Source of the DNA: Parelaphostrongylus tenuis | Taxonomy: Eukaryota > Nematoda > Chromadorea > Rhabditida > Metastrongylidae | Length of the DNA: 64,000 nucleotides | NCBI GenBank assembly: GCA_019055375.1 | Contig: JAHQIW010006495.1 | Coordinates: forward strand, 1-64,000 | Direction: 5' to 3' | Shown: piece by piece, positions 11,011-21,830 of the stretch | Layout of the letters: the number at the start of each line of letters is the position of its first letter | Numbering within the stretch: position 1 is the first letter of the stretch | The notes under the pieces: generated by a model | Told to the model about the DNA's origin: nothing | Database searches by the model: none | What the model saw: only the letters and a program-made list of their open reading frames with translations | Program-made: the position numbers and the translations under genes

Positions 11011-12269
11011 TCAATTTTTAAGAAACGTATGAGCAACGACAAAGGTCTATCTCGACCCTTTTGGGTCGCTTTCGACCCTTGTCGCACTCCGCCTGTGTGG
11101 CGGGGAGGCGGGGCGGCGCGACGTGGAGGAGCCTGTACTATCACGCTTTGCAATGGAAATATGGTAGTTTGTTTGATAATCTGAGGTACTCAAGGGATAT
11201 TATCGTGATGAAATGATGAAATATAACAGGAGATACTTCGATAAAGATTTTACATTTTAAGGAAATGCCTATGTATCAAAAAAAAAACATTCAAGTTTTC
11301 AACGAGAAAAGCATTTATTGTAGAAGGGAACTTAATTCCAGCTGTTATATAATTTCGCTCCTTTCTTTATTACTTGTGATTTTCTATCTCTCACTATGTT
11401 TGTTTCATAAAAAGACTTTTATAGCTCTCTCTACAACGAAAGTGGACACATTTTACACCACGGATTCATTTTTATGAACATCACAAGGTATTTCTTGACA
11501 TTACAAAGTAAAATTTTGATTCCAAGATAACTGTCGATGCAGAATAATACTTGTGATGCAAAATAAAGAAATGTTATAGAAAAGGCTCCTCTAGAGGGTT
11601 TATAGTTAAGAGAATGCTCAAAAAATCTTCAATGTTTTAACAAATAAACAGCTTCCACAAGGAAAAGCATTCTTCTGGTTCCATATAACATTTTTTCCTG
11701 ATTTATCGATGTTTGTATTAATCATTCAATAACCTGTAGCGCCGCTTCGATAGCAAGCCTGTTCTCTGAAAGAACCTCATTACTACGTTACACTGATGGA
11801 GAAGATCGACGTTTCGCCCTCACGATGCGTTATTTCAAGTTCACAGTGAAATTTTTACTACCTTTTCGAGCAATAAACTTTGATAGTATGTAAAGTTTAT
11901 TCCTAAAAAAGAAAGTTCATCGTCAGCGAGATTTCTTTAAACGTACTTTCAAAAGAAACAACGCCTAGTTATTTCAAATCTTCTCTGACCATCAAAAATT
12001 GTGTGGACACCTGTGGATTGTGTGGTTCTATTCACCTTGTTTATTCATCAGTTAACATACGTAGCACGAACATATAACATTTATATATATTGCATATACG
12101 TATCTACAGATATGTATATATCCTCATATGTACTTGTATGCATGTATAAACACATACGTGTCACATATACTTATGTCTTATATACATATAATATGTAACA
12201 ACAATGATACAAAAATTTGACCCAAGAAAAATACAGTACTTCCCAAATTGTTCATTTATGTCTAAAACG
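11011..12269. other. Intergenic, with GC-rich hairpin block and AT microsatellite
   Basis: Bases 11,053-11,068 form a perfect hairpin (CGACCC-TTTT-GGGTCG), followed by a G-rich block to about 11,125 that is unlike its surroundings. Bases 12,060-12,200 are a purine-pyrimidine alternating TA/CA tract. No convincing gene lies between. Mirror 53,178-54,436. Confidence 0.5.
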
Positions 12270-13770
12270 TTTGAGATCCAAAATTCATGAGTAGCATTAC
12301 AGCATTCCAAACAGAAGTGGCTCTTACACTGACTGCACCTGCGCAAGTTTTTTTTTAGCATGATCCATAGCATAACTATAACCTAAATTCCTATTCACCG
12401 CGTTTCTATGACACTCGATGCAGCGTTCACGCTTTCCGGGAGACGCCTTTTCGAGGACGTGGCTATATCTAGGGACAGGAGGATTGGGTCCTTCCAAATA
12501 GCTGACATAGATCGCCGCCTTGAACATGCTAAATTGGATGTTTTCTACGTAGGTGCGGTACAGTTTTCATGAAAATTGAAGAGTACGTGCGTGATAAAGT
12601 GGAATAGTAGACGTACTAGAGTACCAAACTACAACTTACGAAGCTAGGAACGAGCGAAATGCATTCACCATTTATTAGTCCTCCTGAGGAATGGTGATAT
12701 GGCAGCTATCTGGTCAGTTTGGTCCACCAGCGACTTTCTCCTATTGTACATCTCCACGACTTCAAACTTGTTCGTGCAAAGATTTTTGGCAGTACCGTAA
12801 GCTGTTGAAAGCACTGTGACGTCTCTTCTTTCCTTGAATCGCAGAACCATAACGCCGTTTTGATTCTGCATATCTTTGCACTCGCCCTTACGAACTTTGC
12901 CTTCCATGAACTCCTTAGGCAAGCATTTCCTGCTCCTTCTGCATGTTCCGGTAAGGTCCGTATTGTTTTGCAGCAGAATCTCAGCTAGAGCGACGCTGAT
13001 TTACCACTTGTAGGCAAAGAGGTGCCTTCTTCCAGTTAGAAGGTCCTTCATTTGATCCTTCACCACAAAATCTGCAAGTGGCTCGTTTGGTGTCGGGTTT
13101 GTGCCAGCACCTATGTGCGCCATCGTTTTGTAGGTGTACTCACCTCTACCACAAAGTTTGAATAGCTTCATTCCATATCTAATTCTCTTGCGAGGTGCAT
13201 ACTGGCAGAACTTAATTCGTCCTCTGAATGGCAGCATCGACTCATCGATCCACACGTCTCCCCATGGTTTGAATGGGTCCTTAAAATCTATTGACAAGTT
13301 CCAGCGTTGGTCTTATTTAGTATAATAGTCATTTACATTGTGACCGATATTGTTTCTTACATGCAAGTGGGTCATGATCTCGTAGAGTCGATCCCTCGAC
13401 ATAGGATGCGACGCTATGGAGACTCCCGAAGGATGCCAGCTATTGCTCCGGTAAATATAGAACATTGGCAATCGTGTAATAGTCATTTTTAGGCACCATC
13501 CCAAGAATATCTCCATTTCTTCAATCGTTGTGTGTTTCCATTCTTCTTTTATGATGATCTATATATAGGTCTGCTCAGCAATCAACTCCCACACGTCTTT
13601 CATAAGCAGTTCATAAAAGTCCATTGGAGTTTCACGCCCGAGCTCCGATAAAAAAAAAGTTGGGCGAGACTACGTTTCATGACCAGCCCGTGGCTGTTCT
13701 TGCATTAGACGGTGTATTTTCCTCTTCACTATCTGAGTCGCTGTCTTCACTACTAATACTTGCGAATACA
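12270..13770 (-). pseudogene. piggyBac-type transposase pseudogene
   Basis: Minus-strand pieces in family order: acidic Ser-rich N terminus (SEDSDSDSEEEN), EEMEIFLGWCLKM..TRLP, MSRDRLYEIMTHLHVRNN, then PWGDVWIDESMLPFRGR with the first catalytic Asp, the GRGEYTYK strand, SVALAEILLQNNTDLTGT, FKERRDVTVLST, and VVEMYNRRKSLVDQTDQ with the third Asp. It ends with a Cys-rich zinc-binding tail (RCIECH and CSQCKSHFCLECC). Where the family has DN.YTS with the second Asp, this reads YKW-stop-IS. Other stops (after NDYYTK and LRRTNKW) and frameshifts follow. No terminal inverted repeats recognised. Both arms share these lesions. Confidence 0.85.
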
Positions 13771-14149
13771 TATATACAAAAGAAATATGTATATTTCTTA
13801 TGCAGCTACTCCGACATCAAAGGACGGGGCAGCCATGTCTTTCGTGTATTAGTGAACTTCGCAAACCACCTGCATGGTCTTGTTGAGGTGAATTGCGGAA
13901 TTGGAAACTGGAGGAGGAAGAAAAAATTGTCGTGAGAGAAATCAACTGAAGAGAAATACTTAGGGTGCAGGAATTAGTGCTCTTAGTGTCATGAGTCGCC
14001 ACTTTTTCTCAGGCGCAGAAGAAGTTTTATGTTCGTCCATTCATTTTCTTCTCATTTATTTGAAATTCATTTGTGGTTTTGTATGACGATGAGTGACAAT
14101 TCAATAGTTCGACTTTCTATATACTTCGGCATAATTAATTGTTATTTGA
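13771..14149. other. Short intergenic stretch
   Basis: Nothing recognised apart from an AT-rich alternation at 13,765-13,800. Mirror 51,300-51,676. Confidence 0.5.
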
Positions 14150-15370
14150 AATATCGAGAAAACTTATCTTGATTAGCTGACGTGAGGTTGGCAAATTAGT
14201 CGTAGAAGTTCGGCTGACGTTTCGGCGACCAGCCTTCTTCAGAGCCTCGGCGTAGGTAGTATTAGTCTATCTGAATGATTCGGATGGTCTTATTTATATG
14301 CTGCCTAGGTCAGGTCAGAAGGTAAAACAAAGAAAGGACGCGAGATCTAATGTGATGATGACACATTCTTCCTTTCGGTTCATTTCGCGATTCTGGGCGT
14401 TTATCCAAGATGCCTCAAGAGTTTTGTGCGCGGATGTTTTTGATTTCTGCGCTAGGATTGTGACAGTCACATCAGAATAATTGTTGTTGTGCTTTTGTGC
14501 CCTATGTAAACCTAAAGGTTTCGTTTTATCTATTTTAAATTTACTATCTAAATGTTCCTTTATGCGGATGAAAAGTGGTCTACATGTTTCGCCTATATAT
14601 TCTTTCCCACATGTCTTACATGTTACCAAATAAATTGTGCCCGATCTCATACAATCCCCCTCTATTCCGTTAGAGCAGATAATACAGTTTTTGGTGTTGC
14701 ACAATCGATCATAAAGTCTACTGCGGATCAGCTGATGGCGTAGGGTGGGAGGTGGATTTCAATAACTACGACAGAATTTTCGAGTGGCACCTTTAACCGT
14801 GCTACTAATTTCGTTTAATATAAATGGCAGTTTGAAGGAAATTCTATTCAGGTGCGGAGTATTGTTCTTTCGGCACCTAATTCCACTTTTTGAATATTCC
14901 CAAGTAGCAAATGTTTTGTAGCCGTTGGAAATGGCAATTTTTCGTGCCAAGTCTAATGATTTGTTCCTTTCCTCTTCTCCTGTGCGCACATTTTTAGACG
15001 TCGAAACATGTTTTTAATTGACGATTTTTTCATGTGTGAAGGATGAGAGGAAAGGTGATTGACCAAAGTTTGTTCCCTTTCAATACCATTTTGTACTATA
15101 GCCACTATCCAAAAGCTCTACTTGGATGTTCAAGAATGGAAGCCAGCTCCCGTTTGGACTCTCTCGCGTAAATTTTATATGCTCTGACTGTCCCTTCAAG
15201 ACTTCAAAGCAATTGTCCATTTCCTCTTGTGTAGAACTGACAACGAAACAATCGTGTATATACCGGCAGTAGAGCAATGGACGGTGAACAAGAACTGGAG
15301 CTTCCACCTTGTACATAAAAGTGATGGCAAAACTAGGTGCCAAACGTCGAACCATGGCTATACCCCTGAG
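14150..15370 (-). mobile_element. 5'-truncated Penelope-like element
   Basis: Reading the minus strand, the reverse transcriptase remnant (15,355-15,080) starts at the LAPSFAITFMYKVE part of motif B and includes RYIHDCFVV, where the family has YIDD, so a catalytic Asp is replaced by His. After a linker comes a GIY-YIG nuclease (14,704-14,315): Cys motifs (CNTKNCIIC, CKTCGK), GTIYLV, KEYIGET, the RPLFIRIKEH arginine and a downstream Glu/Asn (LEASWINAQNREMN). It ends with a terminal repeat holding a hammerhead-like motif. The N-terminal RT half is missing. The left arm lacks about 8 bases near 15,070 that the right arm keeps. Confidence 0.88.
14212..14246 (-). ncRNA. Hammerhead-like motif in PLE terminus
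   Basis: Minus-strand reading: GGCT/AGCC stem I, CTGAAGA core, bulged A, stem II GGC-TGGTC-GCC (3 bp), GAA, ACGT and C at the cleavage site. Stem III ACGT is self-complementary and would pair only between two copies, as proposed for minimal PLE hammerheads. All core bases fit CUGANGA...GAA. Confidence 0.55.
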
Positions 15371-15557
15371 CTGTGTGAAGTGATTACGCGAGCACCGAAA
15401 GATTGAATAACTAAGACATTGTTTTAGGAGTGTATTAGTTGTTAAACTGAGAACCCATACATAATTACTATTTGTTCATTTTCAGTTAAAAGTTCAAAAA
15501 TGGTTTCATTGCAGAGTCATTTGATAGTTTATATAGTGTGAAGCCAGCTTTCACCTA

Positions 15558-15630
15558 GCCCGGTTAGCTCAGTCGGTAGAGCACCAGACTCTTAATCTGG
15601 CTGTCGCGGGTTCGAGCCCCGCATCGGGCT
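15558..15630 (+). tRNA. tRNA-Lys (anticodon CTT)
   Basis: 73 bases with a full cloverleaf: acceptor GCCCGGT/ATCGGGC (one G-T) with discriminator T, D-arm TTAGCTCAGTCGGTAGAGC, anticodon stem CCAGA/TCTGG around CTCTTAA, T-arm GCGGG-TTCGAGC-CCCGC. A TTTT Pol III stop begins four bases after the end (15,634). No intron. It is the first unit of a three-unit tandem array whose other tRNAs are decayed. Identical to the copy in the right arm. Confidence 0.97.
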
Positions 15631-15726
15631 CCCTTTTGACGCCGCTTGGCCAGAAATACCTTGCACGGTTTGTGGTCAGCAACAGCAATAAGTGCAAATT
15701 TTCTCTCCTTCATTCATTTCTGGATG

Positions 15727-15786
15727 GCCGGTTGCTTCACCCGGTATATCACAGTGATGTCCAGGCTTCGCACCGCGCATTGGGCT
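15727..15786 (+). pseudogene. Decayed tRNA-Lys, tandem unit 2
   Basis: Keeps the 5' CCGGTT and the 3' end GCGCATTGGGCT of the intact tRNA, but the D-arm, anticodon and T-loop are degraded and about 13 bases are lost. Downstream flank (CAGC..AGTG.AATT and TCCTTCATTCA) matches that of unit 1, showing the duplication included flanking DNA. Confidence 0.65.
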
Positions 15787-15875
15787 TATTTTCAGTTTGA
15801 TTTTGTCGCAGATAATCTGTAAAATACAGCCAGCAACGAGTGTAATTCTTCTGTCCTTCATTCACTGCTGTCCAT

Positions 15876-15935
15876 TCTGGTTATCTTACTTATAAGAGCA
15901 AAAGGCTGTCTCAAGTTCGAGCCCCACAATGGGCT
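15876..15935 (+). pseudogene. Decayed tRNA-Lys, tandem unit 3
   Basis: Keeps GGTTATCTTACTTATAAGAGCA (compare the intact D-arm) and the T-arm AGTTCGAGCCCCACAATGGGCT, but the anticodon arm is deleted. The downstream flank again has the AGCAAGTGCAACTCTTTCTT-like block of units 1 and 2. Confidence 0.7.
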
Positions 15936-16709
15936 TCTGTTTATGTGATTTCGTCGGAAATACTTTGAAGAAATATTAACAAGCAGCAAGTGCAACTCTT
16001 TCTTACTTTATCAGGCCATTTTCTCTCTCGGCTAGCCTATTAATGATCAAGCTTTTAAACCGTCCATCAGCAAACTTTTTATTCTTTCGCGTCGCTTGAT
16101 AATTGTTCAAATTCTTCGTTGTCTCGAACATTGTGAGAACCATCTTAATTCAAGTCATCATTCTCATGAGGCAAATATTTCTCTTTTTTTTCAAGAAGAC
16201 ACCCACTTGTGGTTAACACTTTCTAGCAAAGCTGTTTTTGGGCTTTTTTGATAAAAGTGCTTTTGAACCGTTTTCCATGAGACTGACACTAATGTAGCTG
16301 AAAGAAAGGACAACAGAGCCAAGGAAAGCATAGTTCGAATCCACTTGATTTCAGAAAGTACTATTCGATCTCTTGCGCAAATTTCTGTGCTCGGACTGTA
16401 ATCGGGCTACGAACCGCAGTGACTGGTCAAGTGGAGATTCACTCCATTCAAAACAACCAAAGACTGATATTTTCAATTTTTAAAATGACTTTTTTTGACT
16501 TTATCACCCTTTGATAGTCGACCGTCTTATCATAGAGCTCATCATAGGACTATTCTTACCTCGTAGGTACTCATCATATATCGTAGGCTATTTTTTCAGA
16601 ATCGGTCAGTAATTTACCATATTTCTATTTTCCTACGGAGCGATCCAAATTGAAAAGTGGGATATTATAGATTTATAACGAACTGACTAATAAAATTCAA
16701 AAATTTGAC
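15936..16709. other. Intergenic sequence
   Basis: No recognisable gene. The first 90 bases are the flank of tRNA unit 3. Mirror 48,736-49,504. Confidence 0.5.
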
Positions 16710-17295
16710 TCTCTATAAACCTCGGCATAATTGATTGATACATGAAGATAGAGAAAACTTATCTTGATAAGCTGACGCGAGGTTGTTGAATTAGTCGTAG
16801 CAATTCGGCTGACGTCTCGGCGACCCGCCTTCTTCGGAGCCTATGTAGTATTAATCTATCTGAAAGATTCGGAGGATCTTATTTATGTGCTGCTTAGGTG
16901 AGGTTAGAAGATCTAACTAAGAAAGGGAGCGAGATCTCGCGTGACGGTGACGCACTCGTCCTTCCGGTTCATTTGGAGATTTTGGGCGTTTATTCCAAAA
17001 TGCCTCAAGAGTTTTGCGCGTGGATGTTCATGATTCCTGCGCCAGGATTGTGACAGTCACATCAAAATCGTTGTTGCTGTGTTTTTGTGCCCTATGTAAA
17101 CCTAAAGGACTGGTTTATCAATTTTAGATTTACTATCTAGATATTCTTTTATGCGGATGAAAAGTGGTCTACCCGTTTCGCCTTTATATTCTTCCCCGCA
17201 TGTTTTACATGTTAGCAAATGAATTGTGCCCGATCATCTCGAACAAGATTGGCATTGTGCCTCTCTTTTCCGTTAGGGCAGATCATACCGTTTTT
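16710..17295 (-). mobile_element. Second PLE fragment (GIY-YIG part and terminus)
   Basis: Minus-strand match to 14,100-14,680 through the terminal repeat and the GIY-YIG region, about 10 percent diverged from that copy. Its hammerhead-like block (16,807-16,841) has CCGAAGA for CTGAAGA and GAG for GAA, so it should be inactive. It stops abruptly at about 17,295, where RTE LINE sequence on the opposite strand begins, so one inserted into or recombined with the other. Confidence 0.8.
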
Positions 17296-19348
17296 CGCGG
17301 AAAGGAGAGAAAGCCGCCAAATAACGAAGTCTCAGAACTGCCATAAACTGGGATCTAATCAAATCATTAGTCGGCTCTTTGAAAGATGCCGTTGTCGACG
17401 ACATCTATGAGTAATACGATCGGCTTGTTGAATATCTTTACGTTATCGCTATAAAAGCCGAGAGTCCTAACGTCACGAAGAAACGCTTGTCTCGGCAGAC
17501 ACTCGTAATGATACGTCAACGTGGAATCGCACGAGTTACAGGCAACCGAAATTTTAGGTCCAAACTTGCGTAACGCTGCAGAGAAGCGATAAGAGAAGCT
17601 TCATAGAGAGACGGACAGCAGTTATGGCAGAAGCTGCAAAAGCTGGGAAGAGCATTCGCAAGGCCCAGCGAGGCTTCGCCAATTATAAGACCAAGATGAT
17701 TGCACTCCGATGCCCTGAAAGGACACTTACAGCTTCCAGAAGGGTTAAGGAGAAAATTCCTAAACCAATACTACTTGAATCTCTTCGCTGGTCATGTCCT
17801 CTTACCGTCATATAAATTGAAAAGAGGATGAATATGCCGTTCCACCGGTCCTCCCTTCCGAAATCCGGCAAGCTGTATCGTGAAGAGCAGAACAACACTT
17901 GGTCCAGGCAGGACTAAACCAGAACACTCGAAGAACCTGCTTCCAGTTCTCACCGACACCCTGGCTCGGCTCTTCCTTCGCTACCTTTCAGAATGCAAAG
18001 TCCCCATTTAGTGGAAAACCAGCAAGACCGTATTGTTGTTCAAAGAGGGAGACTTTCACGACACAGGCAATTATTGCCCAATCTGCTTGCTGCCCGTTGT
18101 CTCTAAACTCTTTACTCAAGTCATCCTCAACAGGATTGACAGAGCACTGGACGAAGGAGAGCCATGCGAACAAGCAAGGTTGCGAGAGGGACTCAGTACC
18201 ATAGACCATATCCGCACGATTACAAGGCTCGCTGAAGTTTCACGAGAGTACAAACAACCACTCTGTTTCACTTTCATCGAAGGCCTTTGATTCAGTGGAA
18301 ACAAAAGCGGTTATAGAGGCTCTTGACTACCCGGGCGCCCCTACTCGGTGCATAATGATCCTTCGTGAGGTTAATAAAGATTTCACGACCAAAATAGCTC
18401 CATCCTACTACAACAATATCACTATTGACGTAAGAAGAGGGGTTCGACAAGGCGATACAGTTTCGCCAAAACTATTCACTGCCTCCCTACAAAACGTCAT
18501 GCGAACATTAGAATGGGACGATATGGGAGTGAAAATTGACGGTCGACAATTAAACCATCTTCGCTTTGCTGACGATATCGTTCTCATAACACCAAACATC
18601 AGCCAAGCGGAACGAATGCTGACCGACTTTTATAACGCCTGTGGAAGACTGGTCTTCAACTGAATCTTACGAAAACGATGTTCATGAGGAACGGATGGGT
18701 TTCGAATGCCTCATTCACGCTAAACGGAACGACAATCTCCGAATGCTCCAGTTACTACGTGAAATCACATTGACGACCTAGCTTCAAAATTGAGCGAAAG
18801 GAAACGAGCGGCTTGGGAACCGTTTAAGAGCATCGAAGATATAGTGAAGAGCAAAGAAAATCCGACTCCGCTCCTATCCTGTCGATTCGACAGTTATCCC
18901 TAACGTATGCAGCAGAAACCTGGTCGCTGAGTAAGCACGATGAAAGATCACTTGGCGTTATCGAACGCGCAGTCGAAAGGTCGATGCCAGAAGTATCCCG
19001 TATCTCGCAAATGAGAGAAAGGATCCGAAGTTCCGACCTACATCAACGATCGAAAATCAGAGACGCCGTTCTACACGCCAGGATATCGAAAATAAGGTGA
19101 GCCAGACACGCAATGCGCTTCAACGGCAGCCGATGTACGAGAGCCGTTACCGACTGGATTCCTCGGGATATCAAGCGTTCTAAAGGAAGACCACCGACCT
19201 GTTGGTCCGACTTCTTCACGAAAGGTATGGAGGAAAAATATGATACTCATCGAATCCTTTAGTGAGGATGACCCACTAGGATTATCTTGCTCGGAATAAA
19301 AAAAAATGGAAGTGTTGCTGGTGCCTCTCGAATCACTCCACTATCACA
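17296..19348 (+). mobile_element. RTE-type LINE, second copy, near-complete RT
   Basis: Begins inside the end of the endonuclease domain (GKERKPP, compare 9,170-9,200), continues through the linker (EAAKAGKSIRKAQRGFANYKT) and the RT: NYCPICLLPVVSKLFTQVIL, EQARLREGLSTIDHI, RRGVRQGDTVSPKLFTA, LRFADDIVLIT with FADD intact at about 18,565, then ERMLTDFYNACG. The left arm lacks one G at about 18,643, shifting the frame that stays open in the right arm. The LINE 3' end at about 19,348 abuts segment A. Confidence 0.85.
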
Positions 19349-21394
19349 TGACGATAGGAGATACAGGTAGATCTGTATGCTCGGAAATGGCACTACATCT
19401 CGCGATTGATGCCGGTATTGTAGGTGAATCTGAGGCCTCCCGCTCTATAGCACTGTACTTTGTACGTTTGCCGGATTTTCTTACCAATTACATGTGTGAC
19501 TTTTTGTTTGAAGTGATCTAGCCAATGAAGACAGCTCTTTGACATGGAAGACGTAAGCAAAATATCTAAAGAGGCATATGAACTCAAATACACATTTTTG
19601 TGCTGATTATGAGTATACAGAAAGTTTAATTTATTGTTTAGAATTGCTGTTGCCATTGACATTAAGTGCTTGTGGGAAAGACTGATTGGCGAATGAATAA
19701 GCTTGTCACGATTTATAGTCGCCTTATTGGAAATTAATAGTAAATGTGAAACATCTAAGCATTGAATGTATTAGAATTAAGCGTTATACTGTGCGATCCA
19801 AAATTTTGCTTCTTACGCTTTCTGCTGTGGTCATGGGGATTTTTGACTGAGTGAACTGCAAATCAAATTGACCTTCCTAGGCTCTGAAGAAGGCGAGCTT
19901 TGCCAAACTTCAGTCACAATATTGCACTATGTTTTCGTACTGTTGTACTGCACTGCTATGCACTTCAATTCATTACATCAAACTATTCCAATAAACACTA
20001 TTGCTAGCATCTCGGAAACAGCTTGTCAACATGAAACTGGTACATTTTAACTATGTCGAGGATAACCGATTATCGGGGAATATTCGGTTTAGTTAACCCA
20101 AGAGTTCATGGATTTAGTGCTTCACGAAGATTCTAAGCAGAATTAAGAATGTTTGGCATAAAGCGGCACGTAGCAGATTGAGAAGTATTCCGGGCACACA
20201 GTTCAATTCCCAGATCAGTTAAATGACCACCACTGGGAGCATAAATAAAAGAAACCGACAGATTGAGAAATCGGTAATTTCACTAATTATTAGCAAACAA
20301 ACTATAGGTATTCTGATCTTACAAGCACAGTATATCGCCCGAATTCGTCTGAGAAACATTTATTCGACTTTCAATGGCGAATAATCACAAAATGAGCAAA
20401 CAAGACACATAAGTTTTTGCGAGTCTTATCTTACAGAATCAACGTAAAGAACAACCTCATTTGGTCGCAAAGGAAACTGTCGACCTAACGTGTTTGCGTA
20501 TATTGTATTCTTTTCATTCACTTAAACTCTTTCTATGCTAGTAATACATTTATATGCGGAAATGAAACAAGATTCATCACCTTCAAGAATTCGTGAAGGA
20601 GAAAGAAGAATGGAGAAAAAAAGCAAACAGTTCCCCATCGCAATCTTAATCATTTACTTTGGACTAGCATAGTTACTGTTCATGTGGGTCGTTGTTATTA
20701 TTGGGTCAACGAGGATATTCATAGGTGACTCATTACAGATCCTAGGATTCAAGCGCTGTTACCTTTATCGGAATCCGGAGCTTTTTACTAACAAGGTGCC
20801 CATTCACGAAATTATTCGTTTTTAACCTTCTTCCAAAAGAAGCCCAAAATCAAAGGTAGTAATGTTGAGCCTTGATAAACAGTGATCTACAATTAGTCCG
20901 TTCTCTTTTTGTCAAGTGGAATCCTATTCAAGAACCTTTTTAGCGTATTGTATGACGATCTGTCGCCTATAATGATAAAGCAATCGCATCTGTGGCTCGT
21001 TTTCCTTGATTTTGAGATGCTTGAAAAATTTTCAAACAAAGCTTTTGGGTGCTCTGTCGTGATTTCAGCGACTTGTCAAGTATCGAAATGAGCAAAAAAT
21101 TATGGTTGGCAAGAATTTTCACGTTGAGAAGGGTTTGAGAATTCTATTTCAAGAATGACTATCCTTAGAAGGTGTGCATACTACTTCGGTTATAAGCTAT
21201 TTAGAGCCACTAATAAAGACGATTGATACAGCTAAAGTTTCGACATAATTTCTCGCTTACTGCTCTTGATCCGTGATATTGTTATTCTATCAGAAGTTAT
21301 TGAGGAGAATTCATTTTCAGACAAATTTCCCTGGCAATAGTCACCAAAGTTAGAAGTTTCAACAATGAATACTAGTTCTAGCGTTTGAAAATTA
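19349..21394 (+). repeat. Segment A, copy 1 (nested inverted repeat)
   Basis: 2.05 kb that returns inverted at 28,855-30,910 with roughly 96-97 percent match by eye, flanking a 7.46-kb interior. The shared inner border is GCGTTTGAAAATTA. The outer side is fused to RTE 3' sequence, and similarity continues about 290 bases into the LINE. It contains a decayed PLE-type hammerhead block at 19,889-19,920 (GCTCTGAAGAAGGC then GCCAAAC, so G12 is lost). No gene identified. Confidence 0.9.
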
Positions 21395-21639
21395 TCTTTT
21401 ACACTTCTCTGTACCGCTCTCGTTATCCGTCTCCTCTCTTCATTACTTCTGTTTAACTCTCTTTCTGTGTCCTTTGCTTCTCTGTTTCTTTTCCTACGCA
21501 ACGTTCTCTCTTCTTTCTGCTCTCATCGCTGTGCAACGGAGATTAACATTAATTTTTTTTCATAAAAGTAATTTATTTTCCGATATGAAGCTCTCGCAAA
21601 TAATATTCCAGTAATTTCCAGAATATTACTACTGCATGA

Positions 21640-21830
21640 AAATATTATCTTGATCACCTGACGCGAGGCTGGTAAATCAGAGACTAATGCTACATACGCC
21701 CAAGTTCTGAAGAAGGCTGGTCGCCGAAACGTCGGCCGAACTTCTAGGACTAATTTACCAACCTCGCGTCAGCTAATCAAGATAAATTTTCTCGATTTTC
21801 ATATAACTCTGAGTGGTGTTGACAAGCAAT
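21640..21830 (+). mobile_element. PLE terminus arranged as a hairpin
   Basis: The PLE terminal sequence CTAATTTACCAACCTCGCGTC (about 21,750-21,771) and AATCAAG is also present inverted upstream (CTTGATCACCTGACGCGAGG, 21,651-21,670), so an inverted repeat of about 32 bases encloses the ribozyme-like block CTGAAGA...GCCGAAACGTC (21,707-21,733). Here stem I is altered (GTT/GGC). Confidence 0.65.

Noticed and set aside
11800..11835. GGGCGAAACGTCGATC on the minus strand, resembling hammerhead box 2 and stem III
   Set aside because: No CUGANGA box or stem II partner lies upstream.
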